This document shows, piece by piece, positions 20,423-31,422 of a stretch of DNA of 64,000 nucleotides. The number at the start of each line of letters is the position of its first letter. Positions within the stretch are counted from its first letter, which is position 1. The position numbers and the translations under genes were made by a program. Source of the DNA: Clitopilus passeckerianus (taxonomy: Eukaryota; Basidiomycota; Agaricomycetes; Agaricales; Entolomataceae); NCBI GenBank assembly GCA_944990035.1, contig CALYLX010000138.1, forward strand, positions 62,001-126,000, read 5' to 3'. The notes below the pieces were generated by a model. It did no database searches. It saw nothing but the letters and a program-made list of their open reading frames with translations, and had not been told where the DNA came from.

Positions 20423-21204
20423 TACGGCACGGACAGAGATATGGACTCTTAACATAGGCAAGATTATGTACTAGGACGGGCCAGTAAAGTATATCTACCC
20501 TATCTAATCCACTGTTTGCCTTCCCACTCGCATGTATTTTTTGTACGGTTCCAGTTTGGAGGCTCTCGCTCCAAGTGAGAGTCGAAGCAGGTTCAAATCA
20601 AGATGGTGGAGTATTCAAGCCGCATTTTGATGCCAACGAGATGGCCAAGATGCACCTGTGCGCCACAATGAGGACTCTGACATGTTGCTTGGAATAGCGT
20701 CCTTGGCCACTTAGAAATTAGGGGCTATCATAGGCAGGAAATGTCAGGTATAGATGTATAACAGACCCTTTCACTGCAATATACGGGCGCTTATTTGGCA
20801 TTAGGATCACAAGCGCTGTCAAACGCAATTCACCTGAAAAGGTGTTCTACGCCTTACCGCCATCCGCATCCTTCCTTTCAGCTTCATCCTCGAGCCTCAC
20901 TCACGATCTGGAGCATCTGTCAATAATATTGCATGCCACGCGCGATGGTTTTCTCTTGGAAACCGGAATTCCGGCAACAGTTCCTGGCTCACGATCGTCA
21001 TAGGGAAGCGCTTACATAATCAGGACCCTTTCACAAAATTAGCCTTGCCAATATTGGTTTTCTCTCAACGTCCCCTCTTATGCTTTCTTGTTGAATTGCT
21101 GAGGGTAAGTGCAGCCTTTCTTGTCCGCAGAGCTCACCACCTTGAACGTTCTGCTCGTTTGCTCACGCGACTTTGACGTCTACAGACACTACCTGCACGA
21201 TACC
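20423..21204. other. Spacer between amino-acid transporter and mechanosensitive channel genes
   Basis: 782 bases hold the transporter 3' end and the channel promoter or 5' UTR. A small hairpin (CTCTC...GAGAG) lies near 20565-20590. A nearby GGTTCAAATCA looks like a tRNA B-box, but no cloverleaf can be drawn. No gene was supported. Confidence 0.45.
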
Positions 21205-24200
21205 ATGTCATATCCACCCCGCCATGACAGGCAAAATTCCGGGCATTCAGCGATACCTCTTTCCCCAATGACTCCTGCTACTGGCAGAAGCAGTCCTGAG
21301 TATGACCCGGAACGAGCTGGTCAACATGGGACGTCCAGGAGCGGTATGACCCATACCTTGAAGGGCACTCCTCGCAGCTCGAGTTGGGACCTGCTGGCAG
21401 GGATAAGGAAGATTGAGCATGACTACGAAGAGTTTGACTCGAGGAATGCTAGTCAACCTCATCTTGCCTACGCAGATGGTGATATGCCTGATAGCAAGGT
21501 ACGTCGACCAGATGCCTCGTTGCAGCCACCAGGTTATCTAACAGAAACGTTGTTCTGTTTCCTTATTCTGCACTTCATGATCTAGCTCGTAAAATTCTAC
21601 AACTATCTTTTGAACGTATCTATTATCACCCGTTGGATTCTTTTTATTGTTCCTATGCTGGCCATATTGTGGATTCCTGGAATTTTGGCTCTCACAAGGT
21701 TCCCAGATGCTAAGGTATGTGACATCTTTCGTTTACACACCACGTGTATCTTCATTTAACAAATGCGGGGTAGATTTGGAACGTCGGCCTTTTATGGTAT
21801 TCCATCTGGCTCAGCGTTGCCTGGGGAGGTTGGTGGGTCGCCCTCGCCTTCTCGTGAGTAACATGACCGTATTTCTTTCTCCTGACCGAGAAACTGATCC
21901 CTCCTCGTAGTCGAATTATACCCGTCATTCTTCGCGGGACAGTCGGAGTGGTTGCAGTTGGAACAAGGCGCTACATCGACTGGATTGGCGTACTTCACAG
22001 GTAACTTCTTCTCCGATGCCCGTCTATAACATTTTGCTCATGGTTTCTTAGATATATCTCACTCTTCATCTGGACGCTCGTGATTTGGATCACTTGGAAT
22101 CCTCTCATCGACAATCACCAGCCAGAAGGCACCTCCGATAAAAGCAGAAAAGCTGTTGACTTGGCTTCCAAGTTATTCTTTGCGTTCTTCCTCTGTGCTT
22201 GCGTTCTCCTCTTCGAGAAGTTTTCAATCCAGTGGATCGCTGGGAAGTTCCATGAGAGGTCTTATGCTGGTAGGTCTCCTATGCTCTGATTCCTTGATAA
22301 TTCAATTCACGCCTGTCGTCACCTCCAGAACGTATTGCCGACCAGAAGTTCGCCGTCAGATCTCTCGTCACACTTTACCGCCACTCTTCCGATATCCCGG
22401 GACGTACAGACACGCTGAAAGAAACCGCACACGCCAGAGGTGCATCCGTCAACCCAAAACGTTTCCTCAAGAAGTTGAGGCAGGGCGTCCGGCTCGCCGC
22501 TACAACCACTACCACGGCCTTTGGTAATGTCGCTTCCGAAATCGCTGGAAGTTCAGTTTTGCAGCCAAATTCGCCTCAGAGTGTGGTGAAAACTGCACTT
22601 GAAAGCGCTAACAAGTCGAGACTGGTGAGTCTAGGCGTATATCATCAACTCAAGAGGGATTGACTGATTGCGGCGGCCTGGGATAGCTTGCAAGACGGTT
22701 GTTCTACTCTTTTGCCAGACCGCATTCGGAGTACCTGCTCATCTCGGATATTGCGCGGTTCTTCCCCTCTATGGAGGAAGCCGAGTCTGTCTTTGCGCTC
22801 TTCGATAAGGATATGAACGGTGATGCATCCAGGGATGAAGTCGAGGGTGCTCTTTTGTAAGATTCCCTCGTCTGTACACAACCTATAGCAGTAACTGACA
22901 CACACGGACAGGGAATTCCACCGCGAACAGCTGTCTATTGAGAACTCCATGCGCGATTTGGACAGTGCTGTCGGAAGGCTGGACAATATCCTGATGTCTG
23001 TCTACGTGATTGTCGCCATTCTCATCATCGCTATTGCTTTGGTACGCCATACTATACTACCTTCTTCTCCTTCCCTTCCTAACAACTCATTTTCTCTCGC
23101 CATATAGGAAGCCCAACTAGCAACCGTAGTGACTGGCGCAGGCACCCTCATCCTCGGTCTCAGCTGGCTCATCGGTGGCAGCTTGCAAGAAGTCCTAACC
23201 AGTATAATCTTCTTGTTCGTCAAGCACCCCTTCGATGTTGGCGACAAGGTGGTCATTACGAAGGAGACGTATACCGTCAAGGAGATCAGGCTGCTCAGCA
23301 CGATTTTCTTGGATTCGAATAACACGAGCGTGCAGGCACCTAATACGATCCTGAATACCCAGGTGGGTGCTTACTCTGTTTCCTCCCTTTTCATCAGTAG
23401 TTGGGATGGGACGGTTTTGCAATGGGGTGGGAGCAACAAGGGTCAAGACGTCCACGATGGGGTGCTTCATTGTTCCGCGGAACTCCTCTGTTCGGATCCC
23501 TCCGTCCAGATTCGGTGCGAGCGAGGGGGAGATCTCTACTTAAATTTAACTTGCCGGACACGTTGTGGACATTAATCTGACACTTTTCTTTCCCCATCCA
23601 GTTCATTCAGAATATTCGCAGAAGTCCTCAGGTTCGTCTGATTCAATTGAATTGCATGGTAGAGAGGAGTAACTGATAACGTGGGTTTTGCAGATGTCGG
23701 AAACGTTCACGTTTGATGTTGCATACAGCACGTCGTTTGAGGAGCTGGAGAAGTTGCGGGATAAGATGTTGGCGTTTGTGACTGCTAATAGGAGGGATTA
23801 TTTGCCTTCGTTCGATGTTGCTGTCAAAGGTCAGTCATTGCTTTACCATTCGGCATTTCAGTTGATCATCATTCGAGATGCTAACTTACATATCTACTCC
23901 AGACTTCCCCGAGCAATCAATGATGACTCTCACCGCGGACATCAAGTACAAGTCCAACTCCCAACTCGGCGCAATCAAAGCCAAAAGACGCAACAAGTGG
24001 ATCTGCCAACTCAAGACTGCTCTCGCTGAAGTCGGAATTTACGGACCGAGCGGCAATCCTGATGCCCCAGCTGCGGTTACCAAGTACACACAGATCCCAT
24101 GGGAAGAGGTTCAGGCGAAGGAGAGAGCAGCGGCACAAGCTGCTGCTGCTGCCCCCCAGAGCCCAGCGGGCAATTGGCAGTTAGTGGATCAGAATCCTGC

Positions 24201-24538
24201 GATGGGTATGTCTTTTGTTCCCTCATTAGAACTGCACTCAACTCAACCCCCCGATAGTTGACATGAGCTCGGGCGATGTGTTCGGCGAAGCTGACCAGCT
24301 GTACATGACCTCTCCCAGAACAGGCATGCCTGAAGACCCCAACAATGCCCTTCGGTATAGGCAGAACGCAGGTCCGGCACCACCCATGCCTACGCACGGA
24401 CCTACAATGCCTAGGCCGGCGCCTGGACCACTGCAAACAGCGTCAAGCGCTCCAGCCATGATGCCTGGTGCAACTGTTCCTGGGTCATCTGCGCCGAGGT
24501 TTTCACCTGATGGGATTGAGACGACCCCACGACACTAA
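21205..24538 (+). CDS. MscS-family mechanosensitive ion channel with EF-hand (Msy1/Msy2-like)
   Basis: A multi-exon gene starts at ATG 21205 ([16 protein letters not shown]) and stops with TAA at 24536-24538. After a disordered N-terminus, several TM segments are encoded at about 21590-22260 (for example [19 protein letters not shown]). An EF-hand loop ([15 protein letters not shown]) lies near 22800-22850 with the correct D-x-D-x-N-G-D...E ligands. The pore helix and MscS beta domain follow ([34 protein letters not shown]) near 23110-23260. This is the architecture of fission-yeast Msy1/Msy2, ER or endomembrane channels that control Ca2+ after hypo-osmotic shock. The C-terminal about 130 residues are Pro/Met/Ala-rich and probably disordered. 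The frame is interrupted by about ten short introns. The family call is very secure; localisation is inferred from relatives. Confidence 0.92.
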
Positions 24539-24834
24539 GCGCTGGCTCTTCACCTTAGACTGCTGGCACCCTTTTCGTCGCGGTGGATCAGGACCGCACA
24601 TTGGCGGGTGTAGAGAAGGGAATTGACTTTACCCTGTTATCTAAACTTATGATCTTTCTTGTGCTTAATTGGACAGCTGGAATGTACTAAAAACCTTTAC
24701 CCTCGTTTTACACAATAATAGAAATTCATTACAATCTCAAAAGGATGACATAGGTGGTTCTAAGTAGGCTAAAAAGACAGAAGACGGAACAAGTAGAAAC
24801 AGGGCCAAGAAATCTGGACAATGGAATAATGAGT

Positions 24835-26274
24835 CTACACATTCCACCCATTAGCTTGTTGCCCTGGACTTCCCCATCCAGCGGCAGCGCCAGACGTAGA
24901 CGTAGATCCCCAACCACCTGTGTTTCCACCACCCGGGCTGGCACCTCCCCAACCACCGCCACTTCCACCCCAGGCAGAGGGAGCAGGTGCAGGCTGGGGT
25001 GCAGCAGACGGGTTGCCCCAAGCTTCAGACATGTGTCCGTTGGCTTGCTGGTCTCCAGCTGTGAGCATATCCACTTCGGGCTGCGTTTTGAGCGCAAGGA
25101 TGAGATTGGCGAGTTTAGTTTGGAGTTCATTTAGTCCCTGATGAGGAAAGGAATTGTTAATCGATAAAAATAGGCGAGGGTGTTGAAGGGGAGATAGTAC
25201 CTTCATGATAACCTCCTGCGGGCCCAAACTGCCGTCCGTCTCAACGTCGAAATAGAATTGTCTCGGTTGAGCATTGTAGTCGAACGGCTGGCTCTCATCC
25301 GGAGGATCTTCCTCCTCTCCGTTGGGTCCCACAGGCCACTCTGTCCTCCAGTCCTTCTCGAACCAGTATGATGTATGCCTGAGCTTGTTGTATGGGTCAT
25401 ATTCGAATGATACGGCAGTGCATGGGGACCATTTGGCGTGCTCTTTGGCAAGACCTTTCTTCGCCACGCATTTCAGTCGCAGCTCTTGCCCCTTGCGAAT
25501 TTTGCAAATCAGAACAGGAGGTGGGGCGTTGGGATCATCTAGAAAGAACACAGAGACAAGAGGCGTGAGTAAGAAAGGTGTAAGGGTTGCTAAGATATGT
25601 GGCCTCGGACCTTTTCCAACGGGTTTTCCAAAGTTTTCATTCCGCCTCGATAATTCATCGCCCTGGACTGGAATTTCCTGCTCGTCCCAGGTCCCTGGCG
25701 TGTTTGGTGGGATCATATCGAGATGATGACTCGTAACTTCCATAGTGTTGTTGTCGTTGCACACGACTCGTAGGATGAGTTTGATCGAGCAGAGGTCGCA
25801 TCCTGCTAAACATGTGCAATCCTGGGAACAAAAATAGTGGGATAAGTATCAGCATGGGAAAGTCAACGTTATAGATGCGCACCCTTGTGTACTTGATTGC
25901 CTCGTCGCAGTTTGAGCTGTAGAGTGGTACCATGCCGAGTCGATGTGCAATGAACTCGTCTGGCAGCACGGTCGTGTTTTGCTCAACGTCAACAACGTCG
26001 ATGGCTAACTCATATGAGTTCTGAGTTCTCAAACTGGCTTCCGATAAGGCAAACGAAGATATTCACCAACAGTCGGTATGTCTGCCATCACCACTCTCCT
26101 TATTGAATTCGCGAAACTAGCAAGTCAGAAATAGCTGTTTAGCGCTCATTACTCTATATACACTTAGCAAGTAAACACGTACGCGAGGTCAGCATTTCTA
26201 AGAATGAACTTGACGCTGTCCTTCTTGACTTCCTTGATATTGACTATCGGCTCGCTATCCTCGAGGCTTTGCAT
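24835..26274 (-). CDS. RPB3: RNA polymerase II subunit Rpb3, with Gly/Trp-rich C-terminal tail
   Basis: Rpb3 pairs with Rpb11 in the assembly platform of Pol II. The start at 26274 gives MQSLEDSEPIVNIKEVKKDS, then FILRNADLAFANSIRRVVMA (alpha-like motif) across an intron. FIAHRLGMVPLYSSNCDEAI and the zinc loop CTCLAGCDLC near 25780-25830 follow. The conserved C-terminal dimerisation part is encoded at 25200-25450. Beyond the usual end (LANLILALKTQPEVDML) the last about 63 residues are low-complexity. They contain six tryptophans each next to glycine (AWGN, AWGG, GWGG, GWGS, GWGS, GWNV). The stop TAG is at 24835-24837. The tail is absent from yeast Rpb3 as I know it. The subunit assignment is very secure; the tail's role is unknown (see findings). 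Confidence 0.95.
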
Positions 26275-27896
26275 TTCGTGTTGCTCGCTGAGGCAGCAAG
26301 GACAGGCGTTACTCCGGAATCCGATTCCGCCGACCGAGACCCCTTGGGCTTAACAAAGCCAAACAAAGTGGCTCTCACAGTCGTGGTTTGGCCTAAGAAA
26401 CGCCGAATTCTGTTCTGTTCGTCAGAAACCCGATCATTACCAGTTTCTCTAGGCAAAACTAAACGGGCATGAGGGCGTCCCTTTCTCCTGAACTGTACTC
26501 ATGCGCCAATCATCTGCCCGGAGCGCGTGCTCCGCCAGAAAGGGACCAACAACGGCGGTTGGTCCAGCCGCGGTGCTCCTCGGAAATTTTGTCTCGACCA
26601 TTGAACGCCATATTAACGCAGATTTGCGCCCAGCGGTAACTATCTGGTTAATTTCTCAAAGATCTCACCGTCCCCTCCGACTAAATTGGTCTGTTTCGTA
26701 ACTCTAAAGCTGGTTTTAATGAACATGTGGACGACGGCTTATCACAGCGAGTTCGAAAAATCTCAGGCTACCGGACGTTTCACTGGGTAAAACAGAGACA
26801 TCATTAAGCCTAAATGGAATGATCAGTGGCTCACTCTCACTCTGGCTCTGTTATTACCACCCGCGTCAGATATGATTCAATCCGAGCCCAGATGAGGCAG
26901 AAGTATCTGTGGAGTTGGATCTCGCACCTGACGCGTCAAATATCTTGTTCAGGCCCTCTCTGAGAGCCTACTAGTCGATTTGTGGGCACTTTCTTCAATC
27001 ATTCGGATATCGATTAGCTGCGGGACCATCCCCGGTGGTCAAGTGCACAGTATTCATTTGGGGCCACACATGTGTATGTCCTTTTGTACGTGTGTTTATC
27101 ACACCTCGCTAGCTGACTAGACCTCCGATCTGGAGGCCTATGTGACTTTCGAGCGGGTATGAAACCCGCCGCATCGGCATTGACCGTTCAGCTAGCAGCA
27201 TAGCCGATGACTTCCTGGAGGTCTTGAGACACTTGACCCCCACAGTAACCGAGAAATGGTATGCTCGAGTCCCCTTTGCGCTTAAGATATTAATTCGTGG
27301 CCATCGCAGAAAAGGACACCTGACTTATTTTCGAACCAAGATCCGATAAGAATTTCTCTTTGTAAAGATTACTGCTGAAAAATGACTGTTTTTTAAGCAC
27401 GGCCATACCCGGAGAAATGATCATTATCTGGGGGTAGTGCCTTTACCCTCAACATGTGTCCCCGCCAATTTCGCACCCGAATGTGCAAAGGCACGTTAGC
27501 TGTTTACATGCATGAAGATCTGCCTGCTTCATACACACGTTGCAAGATTCACGATCAGAGGTAGAAGACGAGGGGTTGAGTAAAATTCTTGTAGGCAGTA
27601 TTGAAGACGGGGCGATCTTCTATAAGTGTTAACGAACATCATGGACGAGTATCTGCCGGTCAATAGAGAAGGATCCGGAACGAAGGAGCAGTGTAGGTGC
27701 ATATGGATCAAGTTGCCGCGGGCAGAGGAATGTCCGCGGATATGGTGGATCAATTGAGTTGTGTTATTTAGCCCTGAGCGATGATTTAGTATATACGCGT
27801 TAGGAGACTGCCGATTGACAGGGCTGCCAGTTCCTTTACACAAGATAAAAGCGTCCACTATCAAAACAATGTTTCCTTGCTAACCTTTCCCCCTCA
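26275..27896. other. Large divergent spacer (1.6 kb) between RPB3 and acyl-CoA synthetase
   Basis: No ORF here has recognisable coding character. The left part (26477-26565) has nested inverted repeats listed separately. The rest is unique sequence with stop codons in all frames and should include both promoters. A 111-codon minus ORF (27529-27864) overlaps the probable synthetase promoter and shows no domain. Confidence 0.5.
26477..26565. repeat. Cluster of overlapping inverted repeats upstream of RPB3
   Basis: Three hairpins overlap: GTCCCTTTCT (26477-26486) with AGAAAGGGAC (26537-26546); GGAGC (26520-26524) with GCTCC (26529-26533); and GGACCAAC (26543-26550) with GTTGGTCC (26558-26565, 7-base loop). 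They sit about 200-290 bp upstream of the RPB3 start and could be mutually exclusive structures or paired factor sites. Confidence 0.5.
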
Positions 27897-30800
27897 ATGA
27901 ACATGGCCTGGTCTCCGAAGAGAACTCTACAAGAATGTATTTCAACATCTCCTCCGTTGTCATAACCACCTCTCATCTTTTTTTCATATAGCTCAAGCGC
28001 TTCTCTGCGCTCCTGGACGTGCCCACGAAGTTGAAACTTGCTCCATCAATGGGAGACCCCAGAAAGTTTACAAGAACCTATGGCCATCGCTCCGAGAGTT
28101 CTGGAAGACGAGCGTACAGTCATACGGAAGCAAAACTTACATCGTTTTTGAAGACCAGAGGTATACGTATCAAGATGTCCATGACCGAGCCGTTAAGGCT
28201 GCCGCTGTCTTCCGTCATGTGTTTGGCATAAAGAAAGGTACCGTGGTCATAAGTTCAGTCCACCCGCGCGTGCTAACTGTCATGTAGGAGATAGAGTCGC
28301 CATCTGCTCACATAACTGCCCTGATTATCTAGTGTCTTGGTGGGCGTGCCGTGAGTGACGGAATAACCCTGATTGCCTTTAATTTACGCTTTTGATCTCT
28401 AGACCTTATTGGCGCGGTTGCCGTACTCACCAATGCGTGCGTTCTTCCCTTTCAAACGTTAACTTCGTCTTCTAACCGAGCTATTGCTCTCCAGCTGGCT
28501 TCCCCTGGTGCCACTCGAACACTGTCTAACCCACACCGAATGCAAACTCATCATCGTCGATACCGATCGAGCTGACCGACTAGAAGAAGCTCTCACTAGA
28601 ATCGTTTCAACCTCCAGAGTCAAACCCATAAATTTCCTTGTATTCGACAGTCATGAAGGCAAAGGTTGCTGGGAAGGCATGCAATGCTTCCGCAGGGTCG
28701 TGGAGCAGTACAGGGGCCCAACTCAAGATATACTTTCAGAAGATCCCCACATATTACCTGAAGATAACGCGGCAATAATGTTCACTTCCGGTACGTCTGA
28801 GCTTGTTTGATTGCAATGTGGGGCCGAGTCGCAAAGAAGAAAGCTAACTATCGGTCCCTTCTTCTCTTCTAATAGGAACAACTGGACTGCCCAAAGGTGT
28901 ACTCAGTACTCAAAGGCAGTTCCTGACAAACGTCCTCAACGTGAGTAGCTGAACTATTTTGGTCTTAGATCGATACCCAGTTGCTAAACTCGGTGTCAGG
29001 TTGCCGTGGGTGGTTTGAGAGCAGGTCTACGCCGAGGAGAAGATTTTCCACCACCGCCTCCTCCCGAGAGCGAGCCCCAAAAGGCCATGCTCATCGCGGT
29101 CCCTCTGTTCCATGTCACTGGGACCACGAGTTTTGCAGTGAGTTTTTGATCGAAATCTGTTGCGCCACTGGCGTGACCCTGAATCGTCACCCTTAGATGA
29201 TGTCGACCATGATTGGCGCAAAAATCGTGCTAGCAAGGAAATGGATCGCGGAAGAGGGTAGGGATTTGCAATGTGGTGGAAAACATCCGGAACTAATTTT
29301 CGGTCTCTTTCCCTATAGCTGCAAGGTGAGGCAGACTCGATCCTCTCGCTGCCTGCTCCTGATGTTAACCCGGATTATTTAGACTAATTAGGGAGGAAAA
29401 GATCAGCGTCGCTGGAGGGTGAGCAAGGGGTACCTCCAAAACCCACGACTTTGTACTCACGCGTGTTACAGTGTGCCGACCATGGTGTCAGACCTACTGG
29501 AGACGTCACTGGTCGGATACCCTCTAGAAGGCATGCTCTATGGCGGCTCACCAGCCCCAGATTCTCTGGTTCCGAGAGCGAGGAAGGCATTTCCCACTGC
29601 AACAATGTAAGCTTGAGTTCATAGCTCATTTATCAGGCTCGTACTGATTCCTGAATTCCCACTAGGATCCAGGCCTATGGACTAACGGAGACAAACTCAG
29701 TGGCAGTTTCTGTACGTCTCGAATTTTCTCTTCGAATATCGATCCCCCTAAGGCATGAGGAGCCCAATCATGCCTATCCCGCCAATCATATGAATCTCCC
29801 TTGTCAACCCATTATATTGAAACTGACACACACGTTTTCCAGTTCGCGGGAGAGGATTACACGGCTCGGCCTGCAAGCACGTAAGTCCGGATGGAAATGT
29901 TTAACTCCTTATGAGATGGCGTTGTGCTGATCTCGTGAAAATTCTTTTTTGTTGACACAGGGGTCTGCCGTCGCCAGTGAACGAGGTCAAGATAGTTCGC
30001 GACGGCATGGAAATGCCGGCGGGTGAGGTTGGAGAGGTCTGGCTGTGAGTTATTGTTTATATCACCCCCACGGCTCTCCGTGGGGTCTTGGAACAAGGAT
30101 ATATCCTGACGATGTATTGAATCGTAGACGAGGACCTAACGTGATGAAGGGATACTGGCGGGACCCAGGTGGGTTTTCAGAGAATCCTACCCGCAGAAAA
30201 TTGAATGAATTGACTGACGGGGCGGTGGACCGGTTTTCAGAAGCAACGTCAAAGGTCCTCATGCGTGATGGATGGCTTCGAAGTGGAGATCTTGGTTATC
30301 TCGACGAGGAAGGGTTCCTGTATATCAAAGATAGACGTGAGTCAATTCAAACATACAGCGCCCTGATCTGTTGGATGTCGTACTCATATCTTGCTTCTCT
30401 TCTTGATTTGAATAGTAAAAGACATCATCATACGCGGCGGAGAGAATGTGGTAAGTACAGATGTTCAGTTATTGCTAACCGAGGATCACCCTCTGACCAA
30501 ACTTTCTTCCCTCAATTTATCTACCCAATTATAGGACTCTGTATCTGTGGAGAACGCGCTGTATCAGGATCCCAGGATTGCGGAAGCAGCCGCAGTTGGC
30601 GTACCAGATGAGAGGTTAGGCGAACTCGTTGCTGCTGTAGTCTGCATACGGCCTGCATACCACCATGCTGTGACCGAGGCCGAATTAATAACGCTGGCAA
30701 GACAAAGGTAACTGTCTATCTAATGTCGTTGAACTCAAGAAGGCGCTGATATGATTCCTGTCCAGTCTTCCAAGGTTTGCTGTACCCGTGATGATCGTCA

Positions 30801-30984
30801 TTCAGAACGGGCCATTCGGTGAGCTGATTTATCAGGATGTCATCGCTGCCTATTAAAGTTGCATTTAATAGAGCACACACCTTCAGGCAAGATCATCAAA
30901 GGCGATTTGAGAAAGCTTGCACAACGGCATTGGGAAGCCAGATGCCGCAGTGGAATGGCACATGAGCCTCGAGCTAATCTCTAA
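27897..30984 (+). CDS. AMP-dependent acyl-CoA synthetase/ligase (ANL superfamily)
   Basis: It activates a carboxylic acid with ATP to an acyl-adenylate and then to the CoA ester. ATG 27897 with a 40-nt first exon (27897-27936) splices to 27992, giving [20 protein letters not shown], the usual N-terminus of this subgroup. Diagnostic motifs are assembled across short introns: the P-loop [12 protein letters not shown] (intron near 28793-28874 falls inside it), [45 protein letters not shown], and the catalytic Lys in PSGKIIKG. The stop TAA is at 30982-30984 (ARANL-type end), so no PTS1 tripeptide is seen. About twelve exons occur. The substrate (medium- or long-chain fatty acid, or aromatic acid) cannot be told from sequence alone. 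The superfamily call is very secure. Confidence 0.92.
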
Positions 30985-31422
30985 GATCATTGTTGACAAG
31001 GACTTTACCTATCCTTCAGATTAGAATATGCTTGCTGGATCTCACATGCTTCATTTCTTTCGACTTCAAGCTTTGTGATTATTACTGACCCTTTCGCCAC
31101 ATGTTGTATTACTATGCTTTATTCTATATTATTCTTACACCTCAAAATTGTGTCAAAATAACCTGCGTACTGCACTAAACTTTAAAATTTTGACCCCAAA
31201 GAGCTTCTTCCCTTCGATGGTTCAAATGTGCACGTCCCTCTTGGTCGGGATGATTGCCAAAAATGGCTCGCTTCTGCCATTTTAAGCTGTGGGAAGAAGT
31301 GACATAATCACGTCGTTCCGAGATGGGCAAGTCTTTTGCAGAAACTTTCTGCAGCTGGACCATTTCGACAAACATATGCTTTTCCTCGTCCTTCATTCTT
31401 CTATAACTTATGCATACGCACG
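30985..31422. other. Spacer between acyl-CoA synthetase and Rrn5-like gene
   Basis: 438 bases, AT-rich around 31060-31190 as in a 3' UTR, then the promoter of the next plus-strand gene. A minus-strand 88-codon ORF there has no domain. No RNA gene or repeat was seen. Confidence 0.45.

Noticed and set aside
20565..20600. tRNA-like B-box (GGTTCAAATCA)
   Set aside because: No A-box at proper spacing and no cloverleaf could be drawn.
27897..30984. Peroxisomal (PTS1) targeting of the acyl-CoA synthetase
   Set aside because: The C-terminus ends in Ala-Asn-Leu, which is not a PTS1 tripeptide.
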